Source: a virus. Taken from it: a stretch of DNA of 23,185 nucleotides. A model generated the notes under the pieces. That model did no database searches and was not told where the DNA came from. It saw only the letters and a program-made list of their open reading frames with translations. The stretch spans positions 1 through 23,185 of IMG/VR virus record IMGVR_UViG_3300015194_000013; one strand, 5' to 3'. The position numbers were made by a program, and so were the translations under genes. This document shows positions 1-7,482 of the stretch, one piece after another (position 1 is the stretch's first letter; each line of letters opens with the position of its first letter).

Positions 1-101
1 AGCGAGCCATCGGGGTTGACGCGGATGGGCGTGACCGTGATGCCGTCGGCCAGCGTGCCATGTGCCTGCCAGCGCACTACGCGATCGGTGAATACGGTCA
101 T
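1..101 (-). CDS. Tail-fibre-region protein, partial (cut by left edge)
   Basis: An open frame starts with ATG at 101 and runs off the left edge of the window, giving only the first 33 residues (begins MTVFTDRVVRWQAHG). The ATG overlaps the TGA of the upstream tail-fibre-like gene as ATGA, the same coupled junction used repeatedly in this operon, which is the main reason to believe it. The visible part has no recognisable domain. From its place after the baseplate I protein and the fibre-like gene, it is probably another distal tail or fibre component, but this is inference from position only. Confidence 0.6.
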   Translation of the reverse strand, partial: MTVFTDRVVRWQAHGTLADGITVTPIRVNPDGS

Positions 102-754
102 GGCTTCACCGTCAGGTAGCCGATACGCGCCGTGGGCTTATATAGGCCGGTTGAATTGCTGTTTGTTGTCACCTCCATCACCAGCGACAGTTGCACGAAG
201 CCGGGTATAGTCTCTGCCGCCGGCCCGGCTCCATACGCAGCGAAAAGTGTTTTTCCTTCAGCAAGAGCGTACGTGATCTCCCGACTGGTTGACCGCGTCA
301 GCTGGTAGGAGCTGATATCGCGGATGCTGAGGTGCACGGAAATCACATAATCGGTGGGCCCCGATGCCCAACTAGGCGGGGAAACGTCTGCCCAACAAAA
401 AACCGTCGAGCCAGCCACAGCTGCCACGGCGGCCGTGCATAAAATCACGGTCGCCGTTGCGACCGGCATCAGCTCCGTTGGCGAGTAATTGATCGTGCCA
501 GACTGGTCCCCTATCAGTCCATGCGTATAGGGCCCGGGGGTATTTCCCAGACTGTCACGGCTCACGATCCCGCCACTGCTCAGCGCACCGATACGCGCCA
601 ATATTCCGTCGTTCGCCCCCTTATTGTATGCGCTCCTATTCGCGAGCGTCTGAAACGGCGTATGCACACTCGCCGCGGTGCGTGCGTCGGTCCCGACGGG
701 GACCTGGACGGCCCCGGGCCAGCTGCTCGGGTCGTCGGTTAAGTTGATCGGCAT
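98..754 (-). CDS. Putative tail fibre / distal tail protein
   Basis: This 218-residue protein lies directly after the baseplate I-like gene, where contractile-tailed phages encode fibres. Its N-terminus (PSSWPGAVQVPVGTD, then ARTAASVHTPFQTLANR) has the form I know from many phage fibre and collar proteins, in which a short leader of this kind precedes the shaft. The middle and C-terminal parts are Ser/Thr/Ala/Val-rich and beta-like, with no catalytic motif. A G-rich stretch (GGGGGG) lies about 8 nt before the ATG and can serve as ribosome binding site; the upstream stop is 3 nt away. At this length it cannot be a full long fibre, so it may be a short fibre, an adaptor, or the part that attaches to the baseplate. 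Confidence 0.55.
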   Translation of the reverse strand: MPINLTDDPSSWPGAVQVPVGTDARTAASVHTPFQTLANRSAYNKGANDGILARIGALSSGGIVSRDSLGNTPGPYTHGLIGDQSGTINYSPTELMPVATATVILCTAAVAAVAGSTVFCWADVSPPSWASGPTDYVISVHLSIRDISSYQLTRSTSREITYALAEGKTLFAAYGAGPAAETIPGFVQLSLVMEVTTNSNSTGLYKPTARIGYLTVKP

Positions 755-757
755 ACG

Positions 758-1399
758 TTACGCCCCCCAGACATAGATGCTGCTCGTGTCATCGGTCCAA
801 ACTCCCATCGGGTCGTCCCAGAGGCCGGGTGCGGTGGTGGCAAAGTCCCACAGCTCGCCGCCGAAGATGACCGTGATGTTTACGCATATCTCGTGTGCGC
901 CGCGCCATCGCGCGATGATGCGCTTGATCTGACGGGCCCTATCGCCACTCTCGGCCCAGTCGGCCGTGTACGCACCGCCCGGCTGCAGCACGACCCAAAA
1001 CTGCCACCATGCTTCGGGGTGCCCGTTGCCGTCCCATTCCCAGTTGCGCTTGATCGACACGGTCGCGGCGTAGGGCGCGAGCTGACCCATCAGGCCATCG
1101 TACGTACCCGCGCCGCCCCGGCTGCCCTTGATGCCGGCCCATGCGTGCCAGGCATCGAGCACGCGTGCGCGCAGGGCCTCGACGCTCTCGCCCGGGGCAG
1201 GCTCTAGGCCCCGCTCGTGCGCGGGGTAGCCCACCGCATCGGGGGAGCAGAACTGGATCAGATGCTCTGCGAGCGCGGCGTTGACGCGTTGCGCGAGCAC
1301 ATCGCGCGCAAGCCCCTGCGCGGTAAAGAAGTCTTGCGCCACATCGTCTTGCAGCCACGTGGGCGCGAGGGACGGCTCGTAAAATTCGTATCGGGCCAC
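758..1399 (-). CDS. Putative baseplate wedge/tail protein, gpI (Mu gp48) position
   Basis: I chose the GTG at 1399 (protein begins VARYEFYEPSLAP, 213 residues) rather than the longer open frame from 1468, because it sits one base after the TAG of the baseplate J gene and the longer N-terminus is only the shadow of that gene. A GGGGTG stretch lies just upstream. The order J then this gene then fibre is that of Mu gp47-gp48 and P2 J-I, where the product links wedge to fibre. Sequence similarity to the I family is not obvious to me. A Trp-rich core (WEWDGNGHPEAWWQFWVVL, about residues 120-138) is followed by a basic stretch (RARQIKRIIARWRG). The function is called mainly from position. Confidence 0.6.
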   Translation of the reverse strand: MARYEFYEPSLAPTWLQDDVAQDFFTAQGLARDVLAQRVNAALAEHLIQFCSPDAVGYPAHERGLEPAPGESVEALRARVLDAWHAWAGIKGSRGGAGTYDGLMGQLAPYAATVSIKRNWEWDGNGHPEAWWQFWVVLQPGGAYTADWAESGDRARQIKRIIARWRGAHEICVNITVIFGGELWDFATTAPGLWDDPMGVWTDDTSSIYVWGA

Positions 1400-1400
1400 G

Positions 1401-2480
1401 CTACACCCCGTGCCAGGTAAGGCCGGTGATATCGAATGCGGCGGCCTCGGAGGGCCCGAGCGCGACATCGGCCAGGGGGGCGGTGAGGACCACGTTGCGG
1501 GCTCCCGTGGTGACCAGGATCCGCTCTATCAGCTCGGTGTAGTAAACCGTGCTGCCGATGGGCGTCTGCGCCTGCAGCAGCGCGAGCTGGCTTGATACGC
1601 CAGCCTTCACGGTGGGGATCAGGGCCGTGGCCGCGAAGGCGTTGCCCGTGATCGCGATCGTGTGCACGGTTGCGGAGACCACGACGAGCTGCGCGGTGAG
1701 CGGCACGAACGGCGCGAGCGCGGCGCGCACGATGTCGACGATGCTGGAAGCCACCGTGCCGCCGCTGCCGCCCAGCGTGACGGTAACGACCCCGCTTGCC
1801 GCGGCGACGAGCACCTGGGTGACGTAGGGCGATGCGGTTTTGGCCAGATACGCATAGGTGTCCGCGGTCGCGCTGGTCGCGAGGGTGGCCCACTGCTGCC
1901 CCGCACGCAGTTGCAGCGCGCTGTCCGACTCGGCATCCACGCCGTACAGGACAATCCCCGCGGGCGTCGGGATGACCCCGGGCAGGGGGGTGATCAGGGC
2001 ATAGGATGCCGCGAGCGAGTTGTACGCGGCCCCCGCGCCCTCGGCCTGAAAGGTCAGGGTGAGCGTGCCCAGGTGAGGCAGCGGGCCGCCCGCGCTGTTG
2101 CTGTAGCGCAGGTTCGTCGGATTCGCGCTGACCCAGAGCTGCCCCGGGACGATGGTGTACGGGCCTCCCCCGCCCGAATCGGTGAGGGTGATGCCCACGA
2201 CGGTGGCCGCAGCGGGCAGGGGCGCGATGCGGTACTGCGAGCTGACATACGCGCGCAGCCAGTCCCCGGTGCCCGTGTCCAGATGCGCGGCGTTCACGAA
2301 CTGGGTGACCAGGGTGTTCACGTCCGCCATGACCTGCGCGTTCACGTCCAGGATCGTCATGGGCACGCTGCCCGACTGCCACCCGACGGTGGGAAATCCA
2401 GCGGTAGCTACGAGGTCGATGAATCGATTGAACCAATCGACTTTCGCCTCGGGCAGGATCAGGTCTGCGTAGGTCGTCAT
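1401..2480 (-). CDS. Baseplate J-like protein (Mu gp47 / P2 J family)
   Basis: This 359-residue protein has the layout of baseplate wedge J proteins, which form the ring around the hub and help trigger sheath contraction. There is a helical N-terminus, then GDWLRAYVSSQYRIAPLPA, which matches the common G-x-x-LD-x-xa-x-x-x-gi-x-R-x-x-A pattern that begins the J domain. A beta-rich middle follows, and then GVDAESDSALQLRAGQQW around residues 200-217, the hallmark E-SD-x-x-R stretch of this family. It overlaps the upstream gp25-like gene by ATGA and abuts the I-like gene, giving the usual W-J-I order. The length is normal for the family. Confidence 0.85.
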   Translation of the reverse strand: MTTYADLILPEAKVDWFNRFIDLVATAGFPTVGWQSGSVPMTILDVNAQVMADVNTLVTQFVNAAHLDTGTGDWLRAYVSSQYRIAPLPAAATVVGITLTDSGGGGPYTIVPGQLWVSANPTNLRYSNSAGGPLPHLGTLTLTFQAEGAGAAYNSLAASYALITPLPGVIPTPAGIVLYGVDAESDSALQLRAGQQWATLATSATADTYAYLAKTASPYVTQVLVAAASGVVTVTLGGSGGTVASSIVDIVRAALAPFVPLTAQLVVVSATVHTIAITGNAFAATALIPTVKAGVSSQLALLQAQTPIGSTVYYTELIERILVTTGARNVVLTAPLADVALGPSEAAAFDITGLTWHGV

Positions 2481-2860
2481 CGGCGAAGCACCGTGAGCGC
2501 GGTAGGGGTGGCAGCGAGCACGAGCAAGAAGGGCCCCGCAGAGGTGGTGAGGGAGAGGTCGATTCGGTACACAAAGGTCTGCAGCTGCGTGATGACCGCA
2601 TCGGCACGCAGGACGCGTTCGTCCTTCTCCGCCTCGGCCTCGATGGAGGCCTGCAGCGCGAAGAGCTCCGACGACGTCGTGGACGCGTTGAGCATGCCCC
2701 GCACGTCCGTGCCGTAGTCGAGGTCGTAGGCGAGGCTTCCACGCGGGGTCATGAGCCGGCGCAGCACCGCCTCGAAGATGACCTGCGTACCCGTGATCAG
2801 TCGAAAATTCGGGTCCAGCGTGGGAAACGTGGAGATGTCGGAACCAAAGTCTACTGGCAT
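2477..2860 (-). CDS. Baseplate wedge protein, gp25/W family (Mu gp46 position)
   Basis: This 127-residue protein fits the gp25-like baseplate wedge family (T4 gp25, P2 W). Near the N-terminus it has the run VIFEAVLRRLMTPRGSLAYDLDYGTDVRGML, in which L-x-TPRG-x-x and a following D-YG-x-x-x match the family's usual R-L-x-TPRGe-x-x-x-x-p-x-yG pattern. Its C-terminal beta strands (RIDLSLTTSAGPFLLVL) also fit. The family sits at the start of the wedge and connects the sheath base to J. The start at 2860 has no clear Shine-Dalgarno. The gene ends by ATGA overlap with J, supporting coupled synthesis. Confidence 0.8.
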   Translation of the reverse strand: MPVDFGSDISTFPTLDPNFRLITGTQVIFEAVLRRLMTPRGSLAYDLDYGTDVRGMLNASTTSSELFALQASIEAEAEKDERVLRADAVITQLQTFVYRIDLSLTTSAGPFLLVLAATPTALTVLRR

Positions 2861-2869
2861 CTTAGGAGT

Positions 2870-3385
2870 CTAGGATACTCGGAGTGTGGTACCCAAAGCA
2901 GCCCAGGCGCTCGGGAGTTCGGTAGCCACAAGCAGCGCTTGCACGGGGGCTGCGGGACCGGCGCCGCCGGGGAGGCCCGTGGCCGTGGCGGTCGAGATGC
3001 TGGTGCCCATCCCCGCGGCGGAGCCCGCATAGGCCCATGCGTGGATGCCGCCGAGGCCGAACACCCCGCTGAACGCGGTCTGCAAGGCAATCGCGGGGGT
3101 CAGCATGGCCGAGATGGCGGAGAGCTGCGCTGCGATGCCGCCCGATACGCTCAGGGACGCCGAGGGGAAGGCCGTGAGCAGCGCGGTGATCTGCGAGATG
3201 GCCTGATTGAGCGCGGCGAGCAGCGCGGCCGGGTCGGGCGTGTGGATGCTCATGCCGACCTGCGCGGTGAGGCCCGCCTTGACGGAGAGCTGCGCCGCGA
3301 TGAGCGGGGACAGCTGCCCCACGGCCGCGACCGCGCCCACGTTGAGAGAGCCGACGGACTGGCCACCGAGATAGGTCAGGGGCAT
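2870..3385 (-). CDS. Hypothetical Ala-rich structural protein in baseplate module
   Basis: I do not recognise this 171-residue protein. It is very rich in Ala, Gly, Leu and Ser. Alternating hydrophobic runs such as AAIAL-like and LLAALNQAISQITALLTAF could form helices packed on a structural protein, and there is almost no charge. The start at 3385 is well supported by AACAGGGGAGCCC just upstream, a strong ribosome binding site shared in extended form with two other genes here. It overlaps the end of a 59-residue gene by 10 nt. It lies between spike V and wedge W, where Mu has no gene, so it may be an accessory baseplate or fibre-attachment part. Membrane insertion is an alternative but no clean transmembrane helix pattern is evident. 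Confidence 0.6.
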   Translation of the reverse strand: MPLTYLGGQSVGSLNVGAVAAVGQLSPLIAAQLSVKAGLTAQVGMSIHTPDPAALLAALNQAISQITALLTAFPSASLSVSGGIAAQLSAISAMLTPAIALQTAFSGVFGLGGIHAWAYAGSAAGMGTSISTATATGLPGGAGPAAPVQALLVATELPSAWAALGTTLRVS

Positions 3386-3555
3386 GGGCTCCCCTGTTTA
3401 CCCGGCGGCTCATACCGGTTGAGTAGGGCAACAGCGCAGTCGTACGACAGCAAAAGCGCCATTAGGTCATTCACCTCAACCTTGACCGTCCTCGACTTTT
3501 TTGGAGTCCAGCCCTTCACCTTGGCCCGCAGACGCTCAAATAGATGATCATTCAT
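3376..3555 (-). CDS. Small basic hypothetical protein (59 aa)
   Basis: An open frame from ATG at 3555 to TGA at 3376 encodes 59 residues (MNDHLFERLRAKVKGWTPKK at the start). It starts five bases after the TAG of the 68-residue gene and overlaps the next gene by 10 nt, so it fills what would otherwise be a 175-nt hole in a tightly packed operon. The N-terminal half is strongly basic (KVKGWTPKKSRTVKVEV). The second half is a leucine-rich helix (NDLMALLLSYDCAVALLNRY). No clear Shine-Dalgarno precedes it, so translation is probably coupled. The function is unknown. The composition would suit a small protein- or nucleic-acid-binding helper. It is unlike the surrounding Ala/Gly-rich structural proteins. 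Confidence 0.6.
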   Translation of the reverse strand: MNDHLFERLRAKVKGWTPKKSRTVKVEVNDLMALLLSYDCAVALLNRYEPPGKQGSPCP

Positions 3556-3560
3556 GGTCG

Positions 3561-3767
3561 CTAAACAATTTTGCCTAGCCCGGCGACCGGCCCGCCGCTG
3601 TTGCTCATCGGGGTCGTGCCGATGGGCGAGACGTCCGCAGCCGCGAGGGCGGCGTAGATCTGCGTCACGATGGAGGTGTAAAACGCCTTGTCGCGCGTGT
3701 CGGTGGGCGAAACGCTTAGGTCCGTCATGATGGCCGCGACCACGGTGCTAACGGGGGGCAGGGGCAT
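3561..3767 (-). CDS. Small hypothetical protein in baseplate module (68 aa)
   Basis: This 68-residue product begins MPLPPVSTVVAAIMTDLSVS. Its middle (TRDKAFYTSIVTQIYAALAAADVSP) looks like one amphipathic helix, and the tail is Gly/Ser-rich. The start at 3767 follows the TAG of the spike gene by two bases in a TAGCGATG junction seen at two other gene borders here. I do not recognise a family. It belongs with the next two genes as an insert of three unfamiliar small genes between spike V and wedge W, so a minor baseplate or spike-tip role is possible but unproven. Confidence 0.6.
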   Translation of the reverse strand: MPLPPVSTVVAAIMTDLSVSPTDTRDKAFYTSIVTQIYAALAAADVSPIGTTPMSNSGGPVAGLGKIV

Positions 3768-3769
3768 CG

Positions 3770-4234
3770 CTACGCTCTCGCATTGGGGTTGCCGCTCATG
3801 ATCTGACCAAACGCGGGCGTGCCGGGGGCGGAGCTGATGACCTGCACCATGTCGCCTTGCCGCGCGATCGGCAGCGCCGCCGCGCTCGTGATGTCCACCT
3901 GTGGAGCGTTGACCGTCACCTTCGTGGTCGCGGTAATCGTCAGGGAGATGAGGTCCGTCGTGTTGGCGAGCGTGGCGATGGGGGTCGTGAGGTTGCCGTT
4001 CTCGAAGGCGATCAGCACGCGTGCCCCCGGGGCCACAGTCGCGACGACGCCCGGTATGCCCCGCAGCGGTACCCCGGTCATATCGGGCAGGGTGGGGGAC
4101 TCGGGCCGCACATCGAGCACGCTTCCGGTCTGCGAGATCACCTTCGCCGGGTAGAACGCGCGGGCATCCAGCATGGGCTTGACCAGCCCCAGCACGATCC
4201 GCTCGATGATGCCGGAGAGCGAGAGGCTAACCAT
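3770..4234 (-). CDS. Baseplate assembly / spike protein V (Mu gp45-like)
   Basis: This 154-residue protein has the layout of small baseplate spike proteins (P2 V, Mu gp45), the trimeric tip that touches the host membrane first. An N-terminal helix is followed by an OB-fold-like part (PAKVISQTGSVLDVRPES...GVPLRGIPGVVATVAPGARVLIAFENG, about residues 28-80). Then come short beta repeats (LISLTITATTKVTVNAPQVDITS) of the kind that wind into the spike. Near the end ALPIARQGDMVQV resembles the A-V-A-R-x-GD turn common near the end of spike proteins. I do not see the HxH metal-binding apex of P2 V. It overlaps the upstream hub-like gene by 8 nt. Confidence 0.75.
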   Translation of the reverse strand: MVSLSLSGIIERIVLGLVKPMLDARAFYPAKVISQTGSVLDVRPESPTLPDMTGVPLRGIPGVVATVAPGARVLIAFENGNLTTPIATLANTTDLISLTITATTKVTVNAPQVDITSAAALPIARQGDMVQVISSAPGTPAFGQIMSGNPNARA

Positions 4235-4871
4235 ATCGCACGCGGGTGCGCACGGTGGCGCCGATCAGATGCTCGAGGCTGCGTACGGGCCGGCCCCCGA
4301 GCGCATCGCCGGGGCGCAGTGGCAAACTCTCCGATGCGATCTCTATCACCGAGTCGACCGGGTCGTCGGAGAGCACATCGTACTCAAACGATTTCGCTTC
4401 GGCGAATTTGTCCGTACCCAACCAGATCGATCCATCCGCCAGGAGTCTCCATGTAGAGCCCGCAGCGCTCGCGAGCGAGCTCACCGCGGCGCGTGCGCTG
4501 CCGCCCATCCTGGACCAGGTAGGGAGCATCGTCGCGAGGGCGGTCGTGTCTGCGCTCGGCGCAACGGCCTCGGAGACCTCCGAGGCAATATCGAGCAGGG
4601 GGATGCGTACTGGAGTATCGCGGTAATACTTCGACTTGATGGAGCCTTGAAGGCCCCCCGCACCACCTACGATCCATGCCATCGACCTCCCCGCATACAC
4701 GCCCGCGCGATACACGGTGCCCGAAAGGGTCAGGCCCGGCATCATCATCACTACGCGTCCTGAAAGCTTCTCCTGCGCGTCCACCGTGACATCGGCAAAC
4801 CAGATGCCGGAAAAGGGCATGCTGATCATGGCGCGCAGCACATCCCAGCCCGCGACCATCGCGTAGCTCAT
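4227..4871 (-). CDS. Putative baseplate hub protein (gp44/D position)
   Basis: This 214-residue protein lies immediately upstream of spike V, where Mu gp44 and P2 D hub proteins are encoded. The hub connects tube to spike. Supporting features are a beta-rich first half (GIWFADVTVDAQEKLSGRVV, LSGTVYRAGVYAGRSMAWIV), a central region with PVRIPLLDIASEVSEAV, and TWRLLADGSIWLGTD around residues 140-154. The last looks like the 'W-x-x-x-x-DG-x-i-x-i' turn often seen in hub proteins. It is much shorter than P2 D or Mu gp44 (more than 350 residues), so part of the hub may be supplied by the upstream 214-residue protein. The start is fixed by ATGA overlap. Confidence 0.55.
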   Translation of the reverse strand: MSYAMVAGWDVLRAMISMPFSGIWFADVTVDAQEKLSGRVVMMMPGLTLSGTVYRAGVYAGRSMAWIVGGAGGLQGSIKSKYYRDTPVRIPLLDIASEVSEAVAPSADTTALATMLPTWSRMGGSARAAVSSLASAAGSTWRLLADGSIWLGTDKFAEAKSFEYDVLSDDPVDSVIEIASESLPLRPGDALGGRPVRSLEHLIGATVRTRVRYG

Positions 4872-5512
4872 ACGGAACGAGACTTCGGTGGCCCAGGCGG
4901 ACCCGCGGACGCGGGCGACGCGGGGGTGTAGCTGATGGGCAGATGCGACGAGGTCTCGCCACCCGGATCGGAGGGCAAACTCATTTGGGCCTTCTCCTCT
5001 GCCTCGGTGAGGCTGTTGGTGAAGCTGCCCAGCGGGGTCGGCTTCACGGTGCCCGCGCCGGCGCCACCACTCGTCGCCTGCGTGATCTTCGCATACTCAA
5101 TGCAGTCCAGGGTGAGCGTGGCCTTCTGCCCCTCCTTGTCGTGCTTGGGGCCGCGAATCTTCTTCACGTAGATTTTGTTGATGCCCCAGAAGCTGAGGAG
5201 CGGATGCACCACGTCAAACGCGGCCGGGGGCGTGGCCTTTTTCTTTTGCGGAGCGCGTGGCCGTATCAGCTCGCCGAGCTCCTGCATGTCAAACCATTGA
5301 TCGGCGGAGTAGGCGGTGATCTCGATCGTGAATGTCGCGAGTTCGTACCCGTTGAAAGTTAGGTTCGCGCCGCTGCCGTCTTTGGGCGACTTCTCATCGA
5401 GCTTTTGCCCCAGCTCGGGTGTCACCTCGACGAGGCCGCGCACCTTGCGCCCCCCGATGACGATATGGTCGAAGCTGAACGCGTCATCGAGCCAGAAGGG
5501 GACACGCGCCAC
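4868..5512 (-). CDS. Putative tail/baseplate adaptor protein downstream of tape measure
   Basis: The start is GTG at 5512, sharing one base with the TAG of the tape-measure gene. The 214-residue product has a beta-rich first part (FDHIVIGGRKVRGLVEVTPE, LTFNGYELATFTIEITAYS), a short basic loop (RPRAPQKKKATPP), then VHPLLSFWGINKIYVKKIRGPKHDKEGQKATLTLDCIEYAKI. The tail is disordered and rich in Pro/Ser/Gly. In many myophages the gene right after the tape measure encodes a tube-initiator or LysM-type hub adaptor (Mu gp43, T4 gp53), and this fits by place and fold pattern. I see no LysM motif. The pairing of two 214-residue proteins here suggests a split hub. Confidence 0.5.
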   Translation of the reverse strand: MARVPFWLDDAFSFDHIVIGGRKVRGLVEVTPELGQKLDEKSPKDGSGANLTFNGYELATFTIEITAYSADQWFDMQELGELIRPRAPQKKKATPPAAFDVVHPLLSFWGINKIYVKKIRGPKHDKEGQKATLTLDCIEYAKITQATSGGAGAGTVKPTPLGSFTNSLTEAEEKAQMSLPSDPGGETSSHLPISYTPASPASAGPPGPPKSRSV

Positions 5513-7320
5513 TACAGCCCAAGCTCCGCCCGGGCGCTGGCGAATATGCGTGGGAGCTCACGGCGCATGGCCGCGCCGATGTCTTCGGCCACGGACTCTC
5601 CGCCCGACTCGACCTGGATGGTGATGGGGCCGATCTGCGTGGTACCCCCGCGTGAGGTGCTCGCGGCAGAGCCGCGCAGGCCGGCGCCCAGATCGTTTGC
5701 GCTCATGGAGTTGATGGCGGGCATCGCAACATCGAAGTCGGTCATGTTGCGTATCGCCCGGTCCACAAGATGTGCGTTCTCGTCGATGCCGCCTACGAGG
5801 CCCACAGGCAGCATGTTCCCTTGCCGCCACAGCTTGCGCGAGGGCGACCGGATCTCGAGTTCATCGGCTGATGAGCCGTGGATGCTCGCAATGAAGCCGT
5901 GCCACTTGTCGTGAAACCAATCTGTTTTGCTGCTGATACCGGCCCAGAGGCCTTCGACCATGGACCCGCCCTGACTCTGCACGTCCGACGCGCCGAACGA
6001 AGCATTGAACCAATCCTTCGCGGACGGGGTGGCCGCGCCGAGTTCAGACTCCGTCGGGTTGATTTTGATTTTATCACTGACGCGCGTCGCGCCGAGCGCA
6101 GCGTCCACGTCCCCGACAACCCCAATGAGCCTGTCAAGCAGAGCGAGCAGGGATGCCGCGGCCTTTCCAAGCTTCACAAACTGCTCGATCCGTCTGTCCA
6201 TCGCCCCCGGGTCAGCGTCCACCTCGTCCATCAGCGTGCCGAAGTCCTTGGAAAACTGATCGATAAAGCCCTTACCGAATGCTTCGGAGAGCCGAATGAC
6301 GTTTCGGATCAGTTTCTCGATAGAGGTAAGCACATGGTCCCAGTCGACTTTGAGTAAGGCGTCGCCGACGTGCTTGAAAATGTCTTCAAAATCCTTGCGA
6401 AACTTCTTCCCGGTGTCCGAGTCCTCGGAAAGTAGCGTGTTGATTTTTGTCATCACATCGACGAAGGGCTTCACATCGATGCCCTCAAACAGCTGGCTGA
6501 TGCGCGACTGCAGCGTGCTGACCTGCCCGGGCAACGATTCCATGCCCATCTTCTGCGTCGCCTTGCCGAGCGGGTCGCCCTTATCAATCGTGCGCTGAAT
6601 GGTCGAGAGGATGGCGCCGATGCCCTCGTTACTGCTGATGCCGCCAGCGCTCATGAGGCTATGTATCTGCTCTTCGCTCACGCCTCGTTTCGTGGCCAGC
6701 GACTTGATCACCTCGCCCTGATTGAGCATGCCGCCGCTGGTCATGGACATGTGCATGAGCTCCATCTTGGACATGTGTCCCGCGGAGCTGATTCGAGCGA
6801 TATGCTCATGCATCCGGTTCATGGTCTCCTCGCCCTGCGGGCCTGCGCCGGCGGCGGAACCCATATCCGAGAGGGCAGCGAAGATGTTGCTCGACTCCTC
6901 GGCGTTGAAGCCGGTCATGCGAAGCAAGCGCATGTTCTTCATGACCGTATCGGTCTTCCACGGCGTCTTGTCCGCCATGGCATGCACGCTTTTATACGTC
7001 TCTTGCGCCTTGGTCGCCGAGCCCTCCATGAGCTCGAACCCGATCATCATGGACTGCTTGAACGCCGCGGCACCGAGTGCGAACTTGGTAAAGTCCCAGC
7101 CAGATTCGGCCAGGCCCACGACCGCGTTCTTGATCTGCGAGAACACGCTGATGGCGTAAAACGCCGAGCGCGTGGCCTCCCCCATCTGCTTGCTGAAGTT
7201 GTTGGCTCCGCCCGAAGACTTCTTGAGTGCCCCCTCGACCCCGCCGAGCGCGCCGGTGATTTTGCTGGCAGGGCCGCTCATGCCATCGATGAGTTTGAAG
7301 AGCCATTCGAGCGTTTCCAT
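5512..7320 (-). CDS. Tail tape measure protein
   Basis: This 602-residue protein is the longest in the window and lies after sheath, tube and the frameshift chaperone, the standard place of the tape measure that sets tail length and later passes through the tube. The N-terminus (FKLIDGMSGPASKITGALGGVEGALK) is the usual 'i-d-k-x-S-g-p-x-x-k' start of Mu- and P2-type tape measures. The body is mostly helical, with a hydrophobic helix near residues 385-410 (AAASLLALLDRLIGVVGDVDAAL). The C-terminal part carries IRSPSRKLWRQGNMLPVGLVGGI, the common 'SPS-k-x-x-x-x-G-x-x-x-x-G-l-x-x-G' motif. At about 1.5 angstrom per residue, the general rule for tape measures, the tail would be near 90 nm. Mean GC looks lower than in the neighbours. 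Confidence 0.9.
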   Translation of the reverse strand: METLEWLFKLIDGMSGPASKITGALGGVEGALKKSSGGANNFSKQMGEATRSAFYAISVFSQIKNAVVGLAESGWDFTKFALGAAAFKQSMMIGFELMEGSATKAQETYKSVHAMADKTPWKTDTVMKNMRLLRMTGFNAEESSNIFAALSDMGSAAGAGPQGEETMNRMHEHIARISSAGHMSKMELMHMSMTSGGMLNQGEVIKSLATKRGVSEEQIHSLMSAGGISSNEGIGAILSTIQRTIDKGDPLGKATQKMGMESLPGQVSTLQSRISQLFEGIDVKPFVDVMTKINTLLSEDSDTGKKFRKDFEDIFKHVGDALLKVDWDHVLTSIEKLIRNVIRLSEAFGKGFIDQFSKDFGTLMDEVDADPGAMDRRIEQFVKLGKAAASLLALLDRLIGVVGDVDAALGATRVSDKIKINPTESELGAATPSAKDWFNASFGASDVQSQGGSMVEGLWAGISSKTDWFHDKWHGFIASIHGSSADELEIRSPSRKLWRQGNMLPVGLVGGIDENAHLVDRAIRNMTDFDVAMPAINSMSANDLGAGLRGSAASTSRGGTTQIGPITIQVESGGESVAEDIGAAMRRELPRIFASARAELGL

Positions 7321-7323
7321 AGC

Positions 7324-7482
7324 TTATTTCTTGGTCAGAAACGCACGAATCATGGCGTAATTTTCGGCCTGCAGCATGCCGCCAACGAGGGCTTCGCGTG
7401 ACTTCTCACCGCGTTGGAGGGCACGGAGCGCGCGGCCCGCGAGGAAGATATTGCCGCGTGCCGCCTCAAACGCGGTCACCGT
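7324..7482 (-). CDS. -1 frame extension of tail assembly chaperone (GT-like C-terminal part)
   Basis: In the frame one base back from the chaperone gene, an open stretch of 52 codons runs from the slippery site to TAA at 7326-7324, three bases before the tape-measure ATG. It reads TVTAFEAARGNIFLAGRALRAL and continues with QRGEKSREALVGGML, then ends AFLTKK. There is no ATG near its beginning. The only possible independent start is the GTG at 7479, inside a GTGA overlap with the zero-frame stop. By analogy with lambda G/GT, P2 E/E+E' and Mu gp41/42, it should be made mainly as a -1 fusion of 155 residues (103 + 52). The sequence shows the open frame; the fusion is inferred. Confidence 0.75.
   Translation of the reverse strand, partial: TVTAFEAARGNIFLAGRALRALQRGEKSREALVGGMLQAENYAMIRAFLTKK

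Noticed and set aside
1662-2717. 351-residue plus-strand open frame
   Set aside because: Antisense to the baseplate J gene, with Gly/Arg/His-rich composition and no domain.
1258-2742. 494-residue minus-strand open frame
   Set aside because: Arg/Pro/His-rich shadow of the J-like and W-like genes in another frame; typical of high-GC coding DNA.
7324-7479. Independent gene starting with GTG at 7479
   Set aside because: Possible, since AGGAA lies 11 nt before it, but the in-phase A-AAA-AAA site and gene position favour a frameshift product. Kept only as an alternative.
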